This document shows positions 9,061-20,030 of a stretch of DNA of 64,000 nt, piece after piece (position 1 is the first letter of the stretch; each line of letters starts with the position of its first letter). Below the pieces are notes generated by a model. The model was not told the origin of the DNA, ran no database searches, and saw only the letters and a program-made list of their open reading frames with translations. The position numbers were made by a program, and so were the translations under genes. Origin of the DNA: Microbacterium binotii (GTDB lineage Bacteria > Actinomycetota > Actinomycetes > Actinomycetales > Microbacteriaceae). The stretch covers positions 1,736,001 to 1,800,000 of the forward strand of contig NZ_CP090347.1 in NCBI RefSeq assembly GCF_021398715.1, given 5' to 3'.

Positions 9061-10377
9061 TCATCCCTCGAGGATCCGGCGGATCTTCTCGACACGCGCC
9101 GCGATGTCGCGCTCGAGACCGCGCTGAGTGGGTTGGTAGTACCGTCGCCCTCTCAGTTCGTCGGGGAGGTACTGCTGCGTCGCGACGCCCACGTCGAGGT
9201 CGTGCGGGTAGACATAGCCTTTGCCGTGCCCCAGACGCTTGGCGCCCGGATAGTGCGCGTCGCGCAGGTGTGCCGGGACCCGGCCGAAGCCGCCCGCCTT
9301 CACATCCGCGATCGCGGCGTTGATGGCGTTGTACGCAGCGTTCGACTTCGCGGTGGTCGCGAGATACACCGTCGCCTCGGCGAGAGGGATACGCCCTTCG
9401 GGCATACCGATGAACGCCACCGCGTCCGCAGCGGCGACGGCGATCGGCAGGGCCTGCGGATCGGCGAGCCCGATGTCCTCCGCCGCGGAGATGACCAGAC
9501 GTCGTGCGATGAACCGGGGGTCCTCCCCCGCCTCGATCATGCGCGCCAGGTAGTGGATCGCGGCGTCCGCATCCGACCCGCGGATCGACTTGATGAACGC
9601 GCTGATGACGTCGTAGTGCTCGTCACCTTGGCGGTCGTAGCGCAGCAGCGCCCGATCGACCGCCTGCGCGATGAGGGCCGCCGTGATCCGCGGTTCCCCG
9701 TCGCCGTCGGTCATGGCCGCCGCCGCCTCCAGCGCCGTCAGCGCGCGCCGGGCGTCTCCGGAGGCCAGGCGGACGAGCGCCTCCCTCGCCTCGTCGTCGA
9801 GCGCGATCCGCCCGGCGAGTCCTCGTGGATCGCTCACGGCCCGATCCACGAGCTCTCCGAGATCGTCGTCACCGAGCGGCTTCAGTGTGAGCAGCAGTGA
9901 GCGGGACAGAAGCGGAGAGATCACCGAGAACGAGGGGTTCTCGGTGGTCGCGGCGATCAGCACGACCCATCCGTTCTCGACCCCGGGCAACAGCGCGTCC
10001 TGCTGGGCCTTGGTGAAGCGATGGATCTCGTCCAGGAAGAGGATGGTGGACTGCCCGTACAGATCGCGCTGATTGAGCGCTTCCTGCATCACCTCACGAA
10101 CGTCCTTCACACCGGCGGTAATGGCCGACAGCTCGACGAAACGACGCCCGGAAGAACGCGCGATCGCTTGCGCGAGCGTGGTCTTCCCGGTGCCGGGCGG
10201 CCCCCACAGGATCACGGACACCGCTCCGGACGTCTGCCGCTCGGGGTCGGCCAGCGCGACGAGCGGCGAACCGGGCTTCAAGAGGTGTCCCTGCCCTGCG
10301 ACCTCGGCCAGCGACGCCGGACGCATGCGCACGGCAAGAGGCGTCTGACCCTGGAAGAGGGCACCGGAGGAGGTCAC
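9061..10377 (-). CDS. rarA: Replication-associated recombination protein RarA (MgsA), AAA+ ATPase
   Basis: Clamp-loader-related AAA+ ATPase acting at stalled replication forks. The 438-residue protein has Walker [10 protein letters not shown] (about 59-67), Walker [10 protein letters not shown], sensor 1 ATTENPSF, the arginine-finger region LLSRSLLL, and the C-terminal tetramerisation/MgsA domain ([35 protein letters not shown]). The N-terminus [23 protein letters not shown] is the family start. It diverges from the small membrane protein gene at 10471 across a 93-base spacer. Confidence 0.94.
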   Translation of the reverse strand: MTSSGALFQGQTPLAVRMRPASLAEVAGQGHLLKPGSPLVALADPERQTSGAVSVILWGPPGTGKTTLAQAIARSSGRRFVELSAITAGVKDVREVMQEALNQRDLYGQSTILFLDEIHRFTKAQQDALLPGVENGWVVLIAATTENPSFSVISPLLSRSLLLTLKPLGDDDLGELVDRAVSDPRGLAGRIALDDEAREALVRLASGDARRALTALEAAAAMTDGDGEPRITAALIAQAVDRALLRYDRQGDEHYDVISAFIKSIRGSDADAAIHYLARMIEAGEDPRFIARRLVISAAEDIGLADPQALPIAVAAADAVAFIGMPEGRIPLAEATVYLATTAKSNAAYNAINAAIADVKAGGFGRVPAHLRDAHYPGAKRLGHGKGYVYPHDLDVGVATQQYLPDELRGRRYYQPTQRGLERDIAARVEKIRRILEG

Positions 10378-10470
10378 TCCCCCAGGCTAACGGCGGCCGA
10401 CGACGCCCGGCTTTGATGGCGGCCGCCGGCGCCGCATAGGATCGGCTGGTCCGGCAGGCGAGGAGGAACC

Positions 10471-10752
10471 GTGGCAGCGGGAAACAAGCAGCAGCGTGCC
10501 GAGCGCGAGCGCGCTCGTCTGTATCAGGCGCGCCGCGCCCACCACGACGCACAGATCACGCGGCGCCGCCGCGACAACATCCTCGCGGGGCTCGGTGGCG
10601 GCGTGCTCGTCCTCGCTGTCCTCGGCGGTCAGATCGCGTACTACACGGTCGGACCCGGCGTGAGCTCCCCCGTCGTCGAGACACCGAGCCCGGCGCCCTC
10701 CGACCCCGCGCCCACCTCGACACCGCTGCCGACTCCGGAGCCCACGTCCTGA
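10471..10752 (+). CDS. Small single-span membrane protein with proline-rich tail
   Basis: 93 residues from GTG 10471 with a perfect AGGAGG 4 bases before it (10461-10466). Residues 1-35 are strongly basic (KQQRAERERARLYQARR), followed by one membrane helix (about 40-58) and an extracytoplasmic tail rich in Pro, Ser and Thr that ends PTPEPTS. The charge pattern predicts N-in, C-out. It resembles the anchor portion of some actinobacterial envelope proteins but has no enzymatic domain. Function unknown. Confidence 0.75.
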   Translation: MAAGNKQQRAERERARLYQARRAHHDAQITRRRRDNILAGLGGGVLVLAVLGGQIAYYTVGPGVSSPVVETPSPAPSDPAPTSTPLPTPEPTS

Positions 10753-10830
10753 CCTGCACGGCGCCGGACCGACCGGCGTACTAGGCTGAATCCGATTTCC
10801 CCCGCCGACGCGAGACGCTCGAGGTGCCCC

Positions 10831-12108
10831 GTGACTGCCGCGACAGACCACACCCCTGACCAGCCCGACACCACCGGGGCCGTTGAAGAGCCCTGGGGTC
10901 GGGTGGATGCCGATGGCACCGTCGCCGTGCGCGAGGGCGAGAACTGGCGCGTCGTCGGGCAGTACCCCGACGGCACTCCGGATGAGGCGCTGGCGTACTT
11001 CGTTCGCAAGTACACCGATCTCGCGAGCGAGGTGACGCTCCTGGAGGTCCGTCATCGTCGCGGAGGCGCGTCGGCATCCGACCTGCGTCACACGGCGAAC
11101 GCGCTGCGCGAGAAGGTCACTGACGCCGCCGCCGTCGGCGACCTCGAGGCACTGCGCGCTCGGCTCGACGCACTCGTCGCCTCGCTGGCCGAAGCGAGCG
11201 CGCATGAGGCGGAGGCTGCGAAGGCCGCTGTCGACGAAGCGCTCGCCCAGCGCACAGTCCTCGTCGAGCGGGCGGAGGCCCTCGCTCAACGCGACCCGAA
11301 GTCGCTGCAGTGGAAGCAGGTCACCGCGGAGCTGACCGAACTCTTCGACCAGTGGCAGAGCCAGCAGCAGAACGGCCCGCGTCTGCCGAAGTCCGCGTCG
11401 CAGCAGCTGTGGACGCGCTTCCGCGACGCGCGCAGTGCGCTCGAGCGCCATCGCCGCGCGTTCTATGCGGAGCTCGACGAGGTGCACAAGGCCGCCAAGG
11501 ACCGCAAGACGCGCCTGGTGGAGCGCGCCGAGGCTCTCGCACCGCGCGGGGAGGACGGTATCCCCGCGTACCGCGACCTCCTCGACGACTGGAAAGCCGC
11601 GGGACGCGCCGGCAAGCGCGTCGACGATGCGCTCTGGGCCCGTTTCAAGGCCGCGGGCGACGCGCTCTACGGCGCGCGCCAGGGCCGCGAGGCCGCCGAG
11701 GCCGAGGAGTCCAAGGAGCGGATCGTCGCCAAGCAGGCGCTGCTCGAGACGGCGAAGCCCATCGTCGACGAGAAGAACCTGTCGACGGCCCGTCAGCGTC
11801 TCACCGAGATCCAGCGCCAGTGGGACGAAATCGGCCGGATCTTCCCGCGCGATCGCGAGCGGGCACTCGACGACGAACTGCGCAAGATCGAGCAGCATGT
11901 GCGCGGCCGTGAGGACGCCGAGTGGAAGCGCAACGAGCCGGAGACGACGGCTCGTGCCAACGACATGACCCGTCAACTGACGGACGCCATCGAGAAGCTC
12001 GAGAGCGAACTGGCCGACGCGGAGGCCCGCAAGGACACGAAGGCCGCGAAGACGGCACGCGAGTCGCTCGAGGCGCGCAAGGCGTGGCTGCGCGCCATCG
12101 GCGGCTGA
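10831..12108 (+). CDS. DUF349 domain protein
   Basis: 425 residues, alanine- and charge-rich, largely helical, with several tandem DUF349 repeats of about 70-75 residues. These are recognisable by recurring W-x-x-F/x-x-A and RxxLVERAEAL patterns, for example at about residues 145-155 and 230-240. DUF349 proteins have no established catalytic activity. Long coiled stretches (RDRERALDDELRKIEQH) suggest a structural or binding role. The GTG at 10831 is preceded by GAGGTG. A strong terminator follows at 12130. Confidence 0.85.
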   Translation: MTAATDHTPDQPDTTGAVEEPWGRVDADGTVAVREGENWRVVGQYPDGTPDEALAYFVRKYTDLASEVTLLEVRHRRGGASASDLRHTANALREKVTDAAAVGDLEALRARLDALVASLAEASAHEAEAAKAAVDEALAQRTVLVERAEALAQRDPKSLQWKQVTAELTELFDQWQSQQQNGPRLPKSASQQLWTRFRDARSALERHRRAFYAELDEVHKAAKDRKTRLVERAEALAPRGEDGIPAYRDLLDDWKAAGRAGKRVDDALWARFKAAGDALYGARQGREAAEAEESKERIVAKQALLETAKPIVDEKNLSTARQRLTEIQRQWDEIGRIFPRDRERALDDELRKIEQHVRGREDAEWKRNEPETTARANDMTRQLTDAIEKLESELADAEARKDTKAAKTARESLEARKAWLRAIGG

Positions 12109-12129
12109 CCTTCCCTCCTCCTGACCGCG

Positions 12130-12170
12130 ACGCGCGGGGCCTGTCCACAGATCGGACAGGCCCCGCGCGT
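12130..12170 (+). terminator. Strong intrinsic hairpin after the DUF349 gene
   Basis: Perfect 17-bp inverted repeat, ACGCGCGGGGCCTGTCC (12130-12146) and its complement (12154-12170), with a 7-base loop. It begins 22 bases after the DUF349 stop and ends 30 bases before the next start, so it separates the two rightward genes. The next segment is CTCTGCGTTC rather than a clean U-run. Confidence 0.8.
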
Positions 12171-12200
12171 CTCTGCGTTCGATCCCGGCACACTGAGGCG

Positions 12201-12743
12201 ATGGGATCGCGTTTCCTCTACTTCCCGAGCCAACTGCTCAGCCGCGCTGAGCTCACGGCTGCGTGTCTCGACGGCGATCTCGTGGGACTCGGCGAGGGCT
12301 TCGTCCCGGCGGACACGATCGAGACGGCGGCGCTACGAGCCGCATCCCTGCACCCTCTCGTCGGCGAACGAATGGCCGCGACCCACCGCAGCGCCGCCTG
12401 GGTGCACGGCTTCATCGACGAGGTGCCCGTCCGTCACGACCTGCAGCGCATCAGCGAGCATCGCCTGCACGAGCCCGTGGACCGGCGCTTCGTCTACCGC
12501 GATCCGCGCATCCCCGATGACGACCTGCTCCGTCTCGGCGGCGTTCCCGTCACGACGCCGGCTCGCACCGTCGCCGATCTCGCTCGGGGTACCGATGAGG
12601 CGGCTCGCGGCCTGCTGGGACAGTGCGCCGAGCGAGCACCCGAAGCCATCCACGGCGCCATCGCGTGGCTCGATTCCAGACGACGCGTACCGCGTCGCCT
12701 GGCGGCGCTCGCGCTTCTGCAGGAGCTCGTCAGGAAGATGTGA
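12201..12743 (+). CDS. AbiEi-like antitoxin/regulator-family protein, orphan
   Basis: 180 residues. It matches the pattern of proteins annotated as type IV AbiEi-family antitoxins in Actinobacteria: a short N-terminal part with an HTH-like segment, then a core with [11 protein letters not shown] (about 65-75), HDLQRISEH and [14 protein letters not shown] (about 119-132). No AbiEii nucleotidyltransferase toxin lies on either side. ATG 12201 is chosen because the terminator ends at 12170; no good ribosome site is present, so translation may be leaderless. The last 14 bases overlap the 3' end of relA in convergent orientation. It may be only a regulator. Confidence 0.55.
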   Translation: MGSRFLYFPSQLLSRAELTAACLDGDLVGLGEGFVPADTIETAALRAASLHPLVGERMAATHRSAAWVHGFIDEVPVRHDLQRISEHRLHEPVDRRFVYRDPRIPDDDLLRLGGVPVTTPARTVADLARGTDEAARGLLGQCAERAPEAIHGAIAWLDSRRRVPRRLAALALLQELVRKM

Positions 12744-14985
12744 CGCGGTAGACGTCGTACACGGCGTCGATACGGCGCACCGCGTTCAGCACGCGGTCGA
12801 GGTGCACGGTGTCGCCCATCTCGAAAACGAAACGGCTGAGCGCGAGACGGTCGTTCGACGTGGAGACCGTCGCGGAGAGGATGTTGACGTGGTGTTCGCT
12901 CAGCACCCGCGTCACGTCGCTGAGCAGCCCCGAGCGATCGAGCGCCTCCACCTGGATCTGTACGAGGAAGACGCTCTTCGTGGTCGGCGCCCACTCGACA
13001 TCGATCATGCGCTCGGGATCGGCCTCGAGCGCCTTGACGTTGGTGCAGTCGGCGCGGTGCACCGAGACACCGCTGCCGCGGGTCACGAAGCCGACGATCT
13101 CATCCCCCGGGACCGGTGTGCAGCATTTCGCGAGCTTGACGAGGATGTCGGGCGCACCGCGCACGAGCACTCCGGAATCGCCGTCGCGCGGCGCTCGGCC
13201 CCGACCGATGTGCGGGATGTCGATCGGGCCGGTGGACGTGTCGTTGTCCGCCGCGACGAGCGCCGTGACCTTCTCGATCACCGACTGGGTGGAGACGTGT
13301 CCCTCGCCGACAGCCGCGTAGAGCGCCGACACGTCCTCGTAGCGCAGCTGCTGCGCGACCTGCGTGAACGAGTCCTGACTCATCAGGCGCTGCAGCGGCA
13401 GGTTCTGGCGCCGCATCGCGCGCGCGATGGACTCGCGCCCCTGCTCTATCGCCTCTTCACGGCGTTCCTTGGTGAACCAGCCGCGGATCTTGTTGCGGGC
13501 GCGAGTGCTCTTGACGAACCCGAGCCAGTCCTGGCTGGGTCCCGCATCCGGGTTCTTGGAGGTGAAGACCTCGACGACGTCGCCGGAATGGAGCTCGGAC
13601 TCGAGCGGAACGAGCCGGCCGTTGACCTTCGAGCCCATCGTGCGGTGCCCGATCTCGGTGTGCACCGCGTACGCGAAGTCCACCGGGGTCGCGCCCGCAG
13701 GCAGGCCGATGACGCGTCCCTTGGGCGTGAAGACGTAGACCTCCTTCGCGCCGATCTCGAACCTGAGCGAGTCGAGGAACTCGCCCGGGTCGGCGGTCTC
13801 CGCCTGCCAGTCGGAGATATGGGCGAGCCACGCCATGTCGGCGTCGACGGCCTTCGTGTCGGTCTTGGCGCCCGACATCCGCTCCTTGTACTTCCAGTGC
13901 GCCGCGACACCGAACTCGGCCTGCTGATGCATCTCGTTCGTTCGGATCTGGATCTCGACCGTGCGCCCGTTCGGGCCGATGACGGTCGTGTGCAGCGACT
14001 GGTACAGATTGAACTTGGGCGTCGCGATGTAGTCCTTGAACCGCCCGGGTAGCGGCGTCCATCGCGCGTGGAGCGCACCGAGCACGGCATAGCAGTCGCG
14101 GACGGTCGCCACGATCACGCGGATGCCGATCAGGTCGTAGATGTCGTCGAACTCGCGACCTCGCACGACCATCTTTTGATAGACGGAGTAGAGCTGCTTC
14201 GGGCGACCCGCCACCCTGCCGCGGATCCGCAGCTCGCGCAGATCCTCTTCCACCGCATTGATGACGTTCTGCAGGTACTGTTCCCGCTGGGGCGTGCGCT
14301 GCTTGACGAGGCTGTCGATCTCGACGTAGAGCTTCGGGTGCAGCACCGCGAACGAGAGGTCTTCGAGCTCGGACTTGATCGCCTGGATGCCGAGCCTGTG
14401 CGCCAGCGGTGCGTAGATCTCGAGCGTCTCGGTCGCCTTCTTGGATGCCTTCTCGGGCGGCACGAAGCCCCACGTGCGGGCGTTGTGCAGGCGGTCCGCG
14501 AGCTTGATGACGAGCACGCGGATGTCGCGAGACATCGCCACGATCATCTTGCGGACGGTCTCCGCCTGTGCGCTCTCGCCGTATTTGACCTTGTCGAGCT
14601 TCGTGACGCCGTCCACCAGCATCGCGACCTCATCGCCGAACTCGGCGCTCAGCTCATCGAGCCGGTATCCCGTGTCCTCGACGGTGTCGTGCAACAGCGC
14701 GGCTGCGACCGCCTTCGGCCCGAGGCCGAGATCCGCCAGGATCTGAGCCACCGCGAGCGGATGCGTGATGTACGGCTCGCCGCTCTGCCGCTTCTGCCCC
14801 TCGTGCGCCCGGGCCGCCACCACGTAGGCCCGTTCGACGATCGCGAGATCGCCTTTCGGGTGGTGGGTCCGGACCGTGCGAACGAGCTTGTCGACGTCGT
14901 CACGGCGGGCGGCGCGCGAGAAGATGCGCGGGATCAGGCGACGCAGAGACGAACTCTGGGCGCCCGCGGGAAGCGTCTCGGCCAT
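12730..14985 (-). CDS. rel: Bifunctional (p)ppGpp synthetase/hydrolase (RelA/SpoT homologue)
   Basis: Makes and destroys the stringent-response alarmone. The 751-residue protein has an intact HD hydrolase domain ([11 protein letters not shown], about 99-109), a synthetase domain ([13 protein letters not shown] and [19 protein letters not shown]), a TGS domain ([20 protein letters not shown]), a conserved region with [13 protein letters not shown], and a C-terminal ACT domain. Both activities look preserved, as in the single long Rel of most Actinobacteria. It is immediately upstream of secF in the usual order but transcribed as the last gene of that leftward block. Confidence 0.96.
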   Translation of the reverse strand: MAETLPAGAQSSSLRRLIPRIFSRAARRDDVDKLVRTVRTHHPKGDLAIVERAYVVAARAHEGQKRQSGEPYITHPLAVAQILADLGLGPKAVAAALLHDTVEDTGYRLDELSAEFGDEVAMLVDGVTKLDKVKYGESAQAETVRKMIVAMSRDIRVLVIKLADRLHNARTWGFVPPEKASKKATETLEIYAPLAHRLGIQAIKSELEDLSFAVLHPKLYVEIDSLVKQRTPQREQYLQNVINAVEEDLRELRIRGRVAGRPKQLYSVYQKMVVRGREFDDIYDLIGIRVIVATVRDCYAVLGALHARWTPLPGRFKDYIATPKFNLYQSLHTTVIGPNGRTVEIQIRTNEMHQQAEFGVAAHWKYKERMSGAKTDTKAVDADMAWLAHISDWQAETADPGEFLDSLRFEIGAKEVYVFTPKGRVIGLPAGATPVDFAYAVHTEIGHRTMGSKVNGRLVPLESELHSGDVVEVFTSKNPDAGPSQDWLGFVKSTRARNKIRGWFTKERREEAIEQGRESIARAMRRQNLPLQRLMSQDSFTQVAQQLRYEDVSALYAAVGEGHVSTQSVIEKVTALVAADNDTSTGPIDIPHIGRGRAPRDGDSGVLVRGAPDILVKLAKCCTPVPGDEIVGFVTRGSGVSVHRADCTNVKALEADPERMIDVEWAPTTKSVFLVQIQVEALDRSGLLSDVTRVLSEHHVNILSATVSTSNDRLALSRFVFEMGDTVHLDRVLNAVRRIDAVYDVYRVTSS

Positions 14986-15039
14986 GCCTCGATCACCGCC
15001 CTTCGCCCGGTCGGACCATTTTACGCGTGTTGGATCCGA

Positions 15040-16029
15040 TCAGGCTTCGACGACCGCGCGCTCGCGCGCCGAGAGCACTCGCGCGTCGCTCGCTTTGACC
15101 TTCGCCTCGCCCTCGCGGAAGAGGCTGTACAGCGGTGCAGCGAGGAAGAGCGTCGAGTACGCGGCCACGATGGTACCCACGAAGATCGACAGCGAGATGT
15201 CCGTGAGGGTCTGCGCGCCGAGCCAGAACGCGCCGATGAACAGGATCGCTCCGGTCGGCAGGATCGCGACCACGGTCGTGTTGATCGATCGGATGAGAGT
15301 CTGGTTCACCGCGAGGTTCACCGACTCGCCGAACGTGCGGGCAGAGATCTCCCCGTCATCCCTCGTGTTCTCCCGGATCTTGTCGAAGACGACGGTGATG
15401 TCATACAGCGAGTACGCGAGGATCGTGAGGAATCCGATGACGGCGGCGGGCGAGATCGCGAAGCCGAACACCGCGTAGATCCCGATCGTGACGATCAGCA
15501 CGTCGACGACGCCGATGATGGCGGCCGCGGACATCTTCCAGGTACGGAAGTACAGCGCGAGGATCACGAAGGTCAGCGTGAGGAAGATCGCCAGACCCCA
15601 CAGGGACTGACGTGTCACGCCCTCGCCCCAGCTCGGGCCGATGAATGACGACGTCACGTCGGCGGCCGGCACGTTGTAGGCCTCCGCGAGCGCCTCCGAG
15701 ACACGCTGTGTCTCGTCGTTGGACATCTGGTCGGTCTGCACCCGGACGGAGTCCGAACCGACCGTCGTGACTCGCGTCTCGGCGTTCGGGACGACGGACT
15801 GGACGGCGGTGGTCGCAATGGCCTGGTCGGGATTGGACAGCTCGTTGATCGTGAACTGGGATCCCCCGGTGAACTCGATCGAGAACTCGATCGGGCGGAA
15901 GAGCGGCACCAACGCGGAGGCGATGACGAGCAGCGCACCGATCAGAAACCAGAGCCGGCGACGTCCGACGAACGGGAAGGAGGTCTTGCCGGTGTAGAGG
16001 TCGTTACCGACCTGGGACATCGAGCGCAT
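15040..16029 (-). CDS. secF: Protein translocase subunit SecF
   Basis: RND-type partner of SecD that uses the proton gradient to help release proteins from SecYEG. The 329 residues have a first membrane helix (about 26-44), the signature FTGGSQFTI, a periplasmic loop (about 55-140) and five further helices including LAYSLYDITVVFDKIREN and RSINTTVVAILPTGAIL. The ATG overlaps the secD stop by one base (TGATG), implying coupled translation. It ends 54 bases before relA begins. Confidence 0.96.
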   Translation of the reverse strand: MRSMSQVGNDLYTGKTSFPFVGRRRLWFLIGALLVIASALVPLFRPIEFSIEFTGGSQFTINELSNPDQAIATTAVQSVVPNAETRVTTVGSDSVRVQTDQMSNDETQRVSEALAEAYNVPAADVTSSFIGPSWGEGVTRQSLWGLAIFLTLTFVILALYFRTWKMSAAAIIGVVDVLIVTIGIYAVFGFAISPAAVIGFLTILAYSLYDITVVFDKIRENTRDDGEISARTFGESVNLAVNQTLIRSINTTVVAILPTGAILFIGAFWLGAQTLTDISLSIFVGTIVAAYSTLFLAAPLYSLFREGEAKVKASDARVLSARERAVVEA

Positions 16030-17774
16030 CAGTTGCGACCGCCCTTCGACGGGGACACGGTATCGTCCGCGGGTGTGGAGCCTGCATCCCCCTGCTGCGC
16101 AGCGCGTTTACGCTCGGCGATGGTCTGACGACGCTCCGCCTCGCCGCGCGAGCGCGCGACGCGACCGGTCGGGGCCACCGGAGCGCGGAACTGCGCGCGA
16201 CCGCGGTACACCGCGCCGAGCGCTGTCGGGTCGAGACCGGACAGCGGGTGGCCGGAGCCGAAGAATCGGGTGCGGGCCAGCAGCTGCATCACGGGATGGG
16301 TGAACAGGATGAAGATGAGCACGTCGATGACGGTCGTGAGGCCCAGCGTGAACGCGAAGCCCTTCACGGTCGCATCGGCGAGGATGTAGAGCACCACGGC
16401 GGCGAGCACGTTGATGGACTTCGAGATGTAGATCGTGCGCTTGGCACGGCTCCACCCGTCCTCGACCGCTGCGGTGATCGACTTGCCGTCGCGCAACTCG
16501 TCGCGGATGCGCTCGAAGTAGATGATGAACGAGTCGGCCGTGAATCCGATCGACACGATCACACCCGCGACACCTGCCAGCGACAGGCGGTAGCCCATGC
16601 GCCAGGCGAGGATGCAGAGGGTGATGTAGGTGAGCACACCCATGACCACGAGCGACGCCATGATCACCGTGCCGAGCGCTCGGTAGACGGTCAGCGAGTA
16701 CACCGCCACGAGAGCCAGACCGATGAGGCCGGCGATCAGACCGATCATCAGCTGCTGAGAACCGAGGGTGGCCGAGATCGTGTCGGAGCTCTGCACAGTG
16801 AAGCTCAAGGGCAGGGCGCCGTACTTGAGCTGGTCAGCCAGCGTCTTCGCGCTCTCCTGCGAGAAGGAGCCCGTGATCTGCGGCTTCCCGTCGGTGATGA
16901 TGCCGTTCATCGACGGAGCGGAGAGCACCGTTCCATCGAGCACGAACGCGAACTGGTTGAGCGGTCGCTGGAGCGGGTACAGCCGCTGGCTGATCTCGGT
17001 GAACTTCTCGGTGCCTTCCGCGTTGAAGACGAGGTTGACCGCCCACTGGCCGTTGGTCTGCACGACCCCCGAGCTCGCGTCGGCGACGTCGTCACCCTTG
17101 ATCTCGACCGGACCGAGGATGTACTTCGCGGTGCCATCGGTCGAACAGGTGATCAGCGGGTCGGCGTCGGGAGCATTCGCGGGATCGTTCGTGGGGTTGG
17201 CGCAGTCGTAGGCCTGGAACTCCGCCTGCAGCTTCGGGGTGATCCAACTGACGTCGCTGCCGTTCGTCGGCGACGCGGTCGGCGTGGCCGCGAGCGAGGG
17301 ATCGGGCGTCGGATACGGCGTCGCCGTGCCGTCCTGACCGATGAAGCTGCCGCTGACCTCGCCCGACTCGACGAGCACGGGACGCAGCTGCAGCTGGGCC
17401 GAGTCCTGGATGCGCTGACGCGTCTCCTCATCGGCCTCGCCCGGGATCTGGACGACGACGTTGCGTCCGCCCTCGGTCGTGACGTCCGCCTCGCCGACAC
17501 CGGAGGCGTCGACGCGCTGGCGGATGATCGTGACGGCCTGCGTCATCTGGTCGCCGCTCGGAGCAGCGCCATCGGCGGTCTGCGCCGCGAGGATGATCTG
17601 CGTCCCGCCCTGAAGGTCCAGGGCGAGTTCAGGAGACCAGGAGCTCGCGGGAGCTCCGGCGGAGGTCTTGAAGACGTAGACGCCCAGGGCGTTCACGCCG
17701 AAGAGCACAGCGGTCACCGCGAGGAGCCCGATGAGGGCGCGCCAGGCGTGACGGACGGGAGTGGATGTCGCCAC
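16029..17774 (-). CDS. secD: Protein translocase subunit SecD
   Basis: Partner of SecF in protein export. The 581 residues show a first membrane helix (about 15-33), LALDLQGGTQIILAAQ (SecD signature), a large periplasmic P1 region with a low-complexity Thr/Pro/Asp insert around residues 160-180, and a five-helix C-terminal bundle (GVAGVIVSIGFTADSFIIYFERI). The C-terminal cytoplasmic tail is basic (RVARSRGEAERRQTIAERKR). It is preceded by yajC with a 38-base gap and overlaps secF by one base. Confidence 0.96.
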   Translation of the reverse strand: MATSTPVRHAWRALIGLLAVTAVLFGVNALGVYVFKTSAGAPASSWSPELALDLQGGTQIILAAQTADGAAPSGDQMTQAVTIIRQRVDASGVGEADVTTEGGRNVVVQIPGEADEETRQRIQDSAQLQLRPVLVESGEVSGSFIGQDGTATPYPTPDPSLAATPTASPTNGSDVSWITPKLQAEFQAYDCANPTNDPANAPDADPLITCSTDGTAKYILGPVEIKGDDVADASSGVVQTNGQWAVNLVFNAEGTEKFTEISQRLYPLQRPLNQFAFVLDGTVLSAPSMNGIITDGKPQITGSFSQESAKTLADQLKYGALPLSFTVQSSDTISATLGSQQLMIGLIAGLIGLALVAVYSLTVYRALGTVIMASLVVMGVLTYITLCILAWRMGYRLSLAGVAGVIVSIGFTADSFIIYFERIRDELRDGKSITAAVEDGWSRAKRTIYISKSINVLAAVVLYILADATVKGFAFTLGLTTVIDVLIFILFTHPVMQLLARTRFFGSGHPLSGLDPTALGAVYRGRAQFRAPVAPTGRVARSRGEAERRQTIAERKRAAQQGDAGSTPADDTVSPSKGGRN

Positions 17775-17812
17775 GGACGATCAGCTTTCTCGTGCAGGAA
17801 GGGATGGAGGCG

Positions 17813-18268
17813 TCAGGCCTCGGGCTTGTCCTTCTTGTCGTTCTCGACCTCATCGCTGTGCGACGAGTACTTGTGGTCGTCGCTGATCGAGGTGATGTCA
17901 CCGTCGGCGACGCCGGCGATGTACTCGGCCTCACTCGCCTCGGCCTCGATGAACTCGTCCTCGGTCACGACGCCCTCAGCAGGGTCGACGACACGCAGGA
18001 TGGCCTGGCTGTGCACCTTGATCTCGACGCCAGGAGCGATCTCGATGAGGGCCGGCTGGTCGAGGTTGTCGGCATCGAACTCGACGATCGTTCCGTACAG
18101 ACCGCCCTGCAACAGCACCTCGGCGCCGGGAACCGTCTGGCGGGCCTTCTGCTCCTGCTCGGCCTTCGCCTTCTGCATGCGGCGACGCGAGCTCCAGAAC
18201 ATGAAGATCAGGAGGATCACCAGCAGGATGATCAGACCGTAGTTGGCGAAGAAGGTCGCGAAGTCCAT
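17813..18268 (-). CDS. yajC: YajC-type preprotein translocase subunit
   Basis: Small accessory subunit of the SecDF complex. The 151 residues start with a membrane helix (YGLIILLVILLIFMFW, about 10-25) and a basic segment, followed by the YajC core (GAEVLLQGGLYGTIVEFDADN near 48-68) and an acidic, disordered C-tail (about 100-151). The tail is longer than in E. coli YajC (110 residues) but common in Actinobacteria. Its position directly upstream of secD supports the call. Confidence 0.92.
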   Translation of the reverse strand: MDFATFFANYGLIILLVILLIFMFWSSRRRMQKAKAEQEQKARQTVPGAEVLLQGGLYGTIVEFDADNLDQPALIEIAPGVEIKVHSQAILRVVDPAEGVVTEDEFIEAEASEAEYIAGVADGDITSISDDHKYSSHSDEVENDKKDKPEA

Positions 18269-18348
18269 GAAGTGGAGGGGCCCTTTCCGGGGCAGCGCGA
18301 ACCGGGTCCAGCGCTGGTCGAGTCAGTTGCGGCGAAAGCCTTCAGCGA

Positions 18349-19377
18349 TTATAGGTCATCCAGGCGCAGCGCTCCGGTCGGATGCGGCACGCCCAGGTGC
18401 CCGTAGGCCTCCGGAGTCGCCACGCGGCCTCGGGGCGTGCGCCCCATGAAGCCGATTCGCACCAGGTAGGGCTCGACGACCGATTCGATCGTGTCCGCCT
18501 CCTCGCCGACCGCGACAGCCAAGGTGTTCAGACCGACGGGACCACCGCGGAAGCGACGGATGAGCGCGTCCAGCACGGCCCGGTCGAGCCGGTCGAGACC
18601 GATCGGGTCGACGTCGTACAGCTCGAGCGCAGCATCCACGCTGGCGAGGCTGCCCGACCCGCCGTCGGCGTAGACGATGAGATAGTCGCGCACCCGCCGC
18701 AGAAGTCGGTTCGCGATGCGCGGAGTTCCGCGCGAGCGGCGGGCGATCTCGGAGCGAGCCGTGGTCGGCAGCTCCACGCCGAGCATCGAGCTGGACCGGG
18801 CGATGACCCGTTCGAGCTCGTCGGGCTCGTAGTACTCGAGGTGCGCGGTGAAGCCGAAGCGGTCGCGCAGCGGATTGGGCAGCAGCCCCGACCTCGTGGT
18901 GGCGCCCACCAGGGTGAAGGGGGCGAGATCGAGGGGGATGCTCGTGGCACCGGCGCCCTTGCCGACCATGATGTCGATCCGGAAGTCCTCCATCGCGAGA
19001 TACAGCATCTCTTCGGCCGAGCGCGCCATGCGGTGGATCTCGTCGATGAACAGCACCTCACCGGGCGTCAGCGACGACAGCAGTGCCGCCAGATCGCCGG
19101 CATGCTGGATGGCCGGCCCGCTCGACATGCGCAGCGCGCGTCCGCTTTCATGCGCGACGATCATGGCGAGCGTCGTCTTGCCGAGCCCCGGCGGGCCCGA
19201 GAGCAGGATGTGGTCGGGCGGGCGCTGCTGGATCCGCGCCGCGTCGAGCAGCAGCTGCAGCTGCCCCCGCACCTTCTGCTGCCCGACGAAGTCCGCGAGC
19301 GAGTCGGGACGCAACGCCCCCTCGATGGCGAGTTCACTTTCGTCCGCGGGGGTGCCCGCATCCCTCATCTCATCCAC
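18349..19377 (-). CDS. ruvB: Holliday junction branch-migration helicase RuvB
   Basis: AAA+ motor that drives branch migration with RuvA. The 342 residues have Walker [10 protein letters not shown] (about 61-69), Walker [11 protein letters not shown], sensor 1 [11 protein letters not shown], the arginine-finger region PLRDRFGF, and the C-terminal winged helix ([16 protein letters not shown]). It overlaps the ruvA 3' end by 8 bases. The order ruvC-ruvA-ruvB is the common one. Confidence 0.97.
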   Translation of the reverse strand: MDEMRDAGTPADESELAIEGALRPDSLADFVGQQKVRGQLQLLLDAARIQQRPPDHILLSGPPGLGKTTLAMIVAHESGRALRMSSGPAIQHAGDLAALLSSLTPGEVLFIDEIHRMARSAEEMLYLAMEDFRIDIMVGKGAGATSIPLDLAPFTLVGATTRSGLLPNPLRDRFGFTAHLEYYEPDELERVIARSSSMLGVELPTTARSEIARRSRGTPRIANRLLRRVRDYLIVYADGGSGSLASVDAALELYDVDPIGLDRLDRAVLDALIRRFRGGPVGLNTLAVAVGEEADTIESVVEPYLVRIGFMGRTPRGRVATPEAYGHLGVPHPTGALRLDDL

Positions 19378-19984
19378 GCACAGCCTCCCCGCGAGCCGGG
19401 CCCAGCGCCGCGAGGGCTCTGCGCAGGAGCGCCGCGACCGTCCGTTCCTCGGGCGCGTCGGCGACCACGACCGCGGCCGTCTCTGCGGCGACGCGTTCGG
19501 ACCAGCCCAGGCCGACGAGCGCCTGTGCGAGCTGAACGACGAGATCGGTGGACGCCGTCGAGGAGCCGGCGGTGGATGCGGTGGGCGGCGCCAGCTTGCC
19601 GGCGAGCTGCACCACGATCAGCTTGGCCGTCTTGGGTCCGATTCCGGAGACCTTGCGGAAGGGACCATCGGCCTCGTCTGCCACCGCCTGCGCGATCTGG
19701 TCGATGCTGAGCTCGGCCAGCACACCGAGCGCGGACTTCGGACCTACTCCCGACACGGCGATCAGCGCCGCGAAGACCGCCAGCTCCTCTCGCGTGCGAA
19801 AGCCCACGAGCGAGAGGGCGTCCTCGCGGACGATCATGTGCGTGTGCAGCAGGATCTCGTCGCCCAGGCGCGCCGTGCGCGAGACGTCCGGGGTGACGGC
19901 GACGCTGTAGCCGACGCCGGCGACCTCGAGGACGAGTCCATCGGAGGATGCGTGCACGACGGAGCCGCGGAGCGAGGCGATCAT
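19370..19984 (-). CDS. ruvA: Holliday junction DNA-binding protein RuvA
   Basis: Tetrameric junction-binding partner of RuvB. The 204 residues have an N-terminal OB fold ([20 protein letters not shown]), two helix-hairpin-helix motifs ([16 protein letters not shown] and [17 protein letters not shown]), a short low-complexity Ala/Ser/Thr linker (about 133-147) and a C-terminal RuvB-binding domain. The ATG at 19984 gives the family N-terminus; a longer frame to 20164 is an antisense shadow of ruvC. Confidence 0.95.
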   Translation of the reverse strand: MIASLRGSVVHASSDGLVLEVAGVGYSVAVTPDVSRTARLGDEILLHTHMIVREDALSLVGFRTREELAVFAALIAVSGVGPKSALGVLAELSIDQIAQAVADEADGPFRKVSGIGPKTAKLIVVQLAGKLAPPTASTAGSSTASTDLVVQLAQALVGLGWSERVAAETAAVVVADAPEERTVAALLRRALAALGPARGEAVRG

Positions 19985-20030
19985 GCCTGCGAGCCTATCC
20001 CGCTTCGCACCTTTGTTCGATTCGACACGC

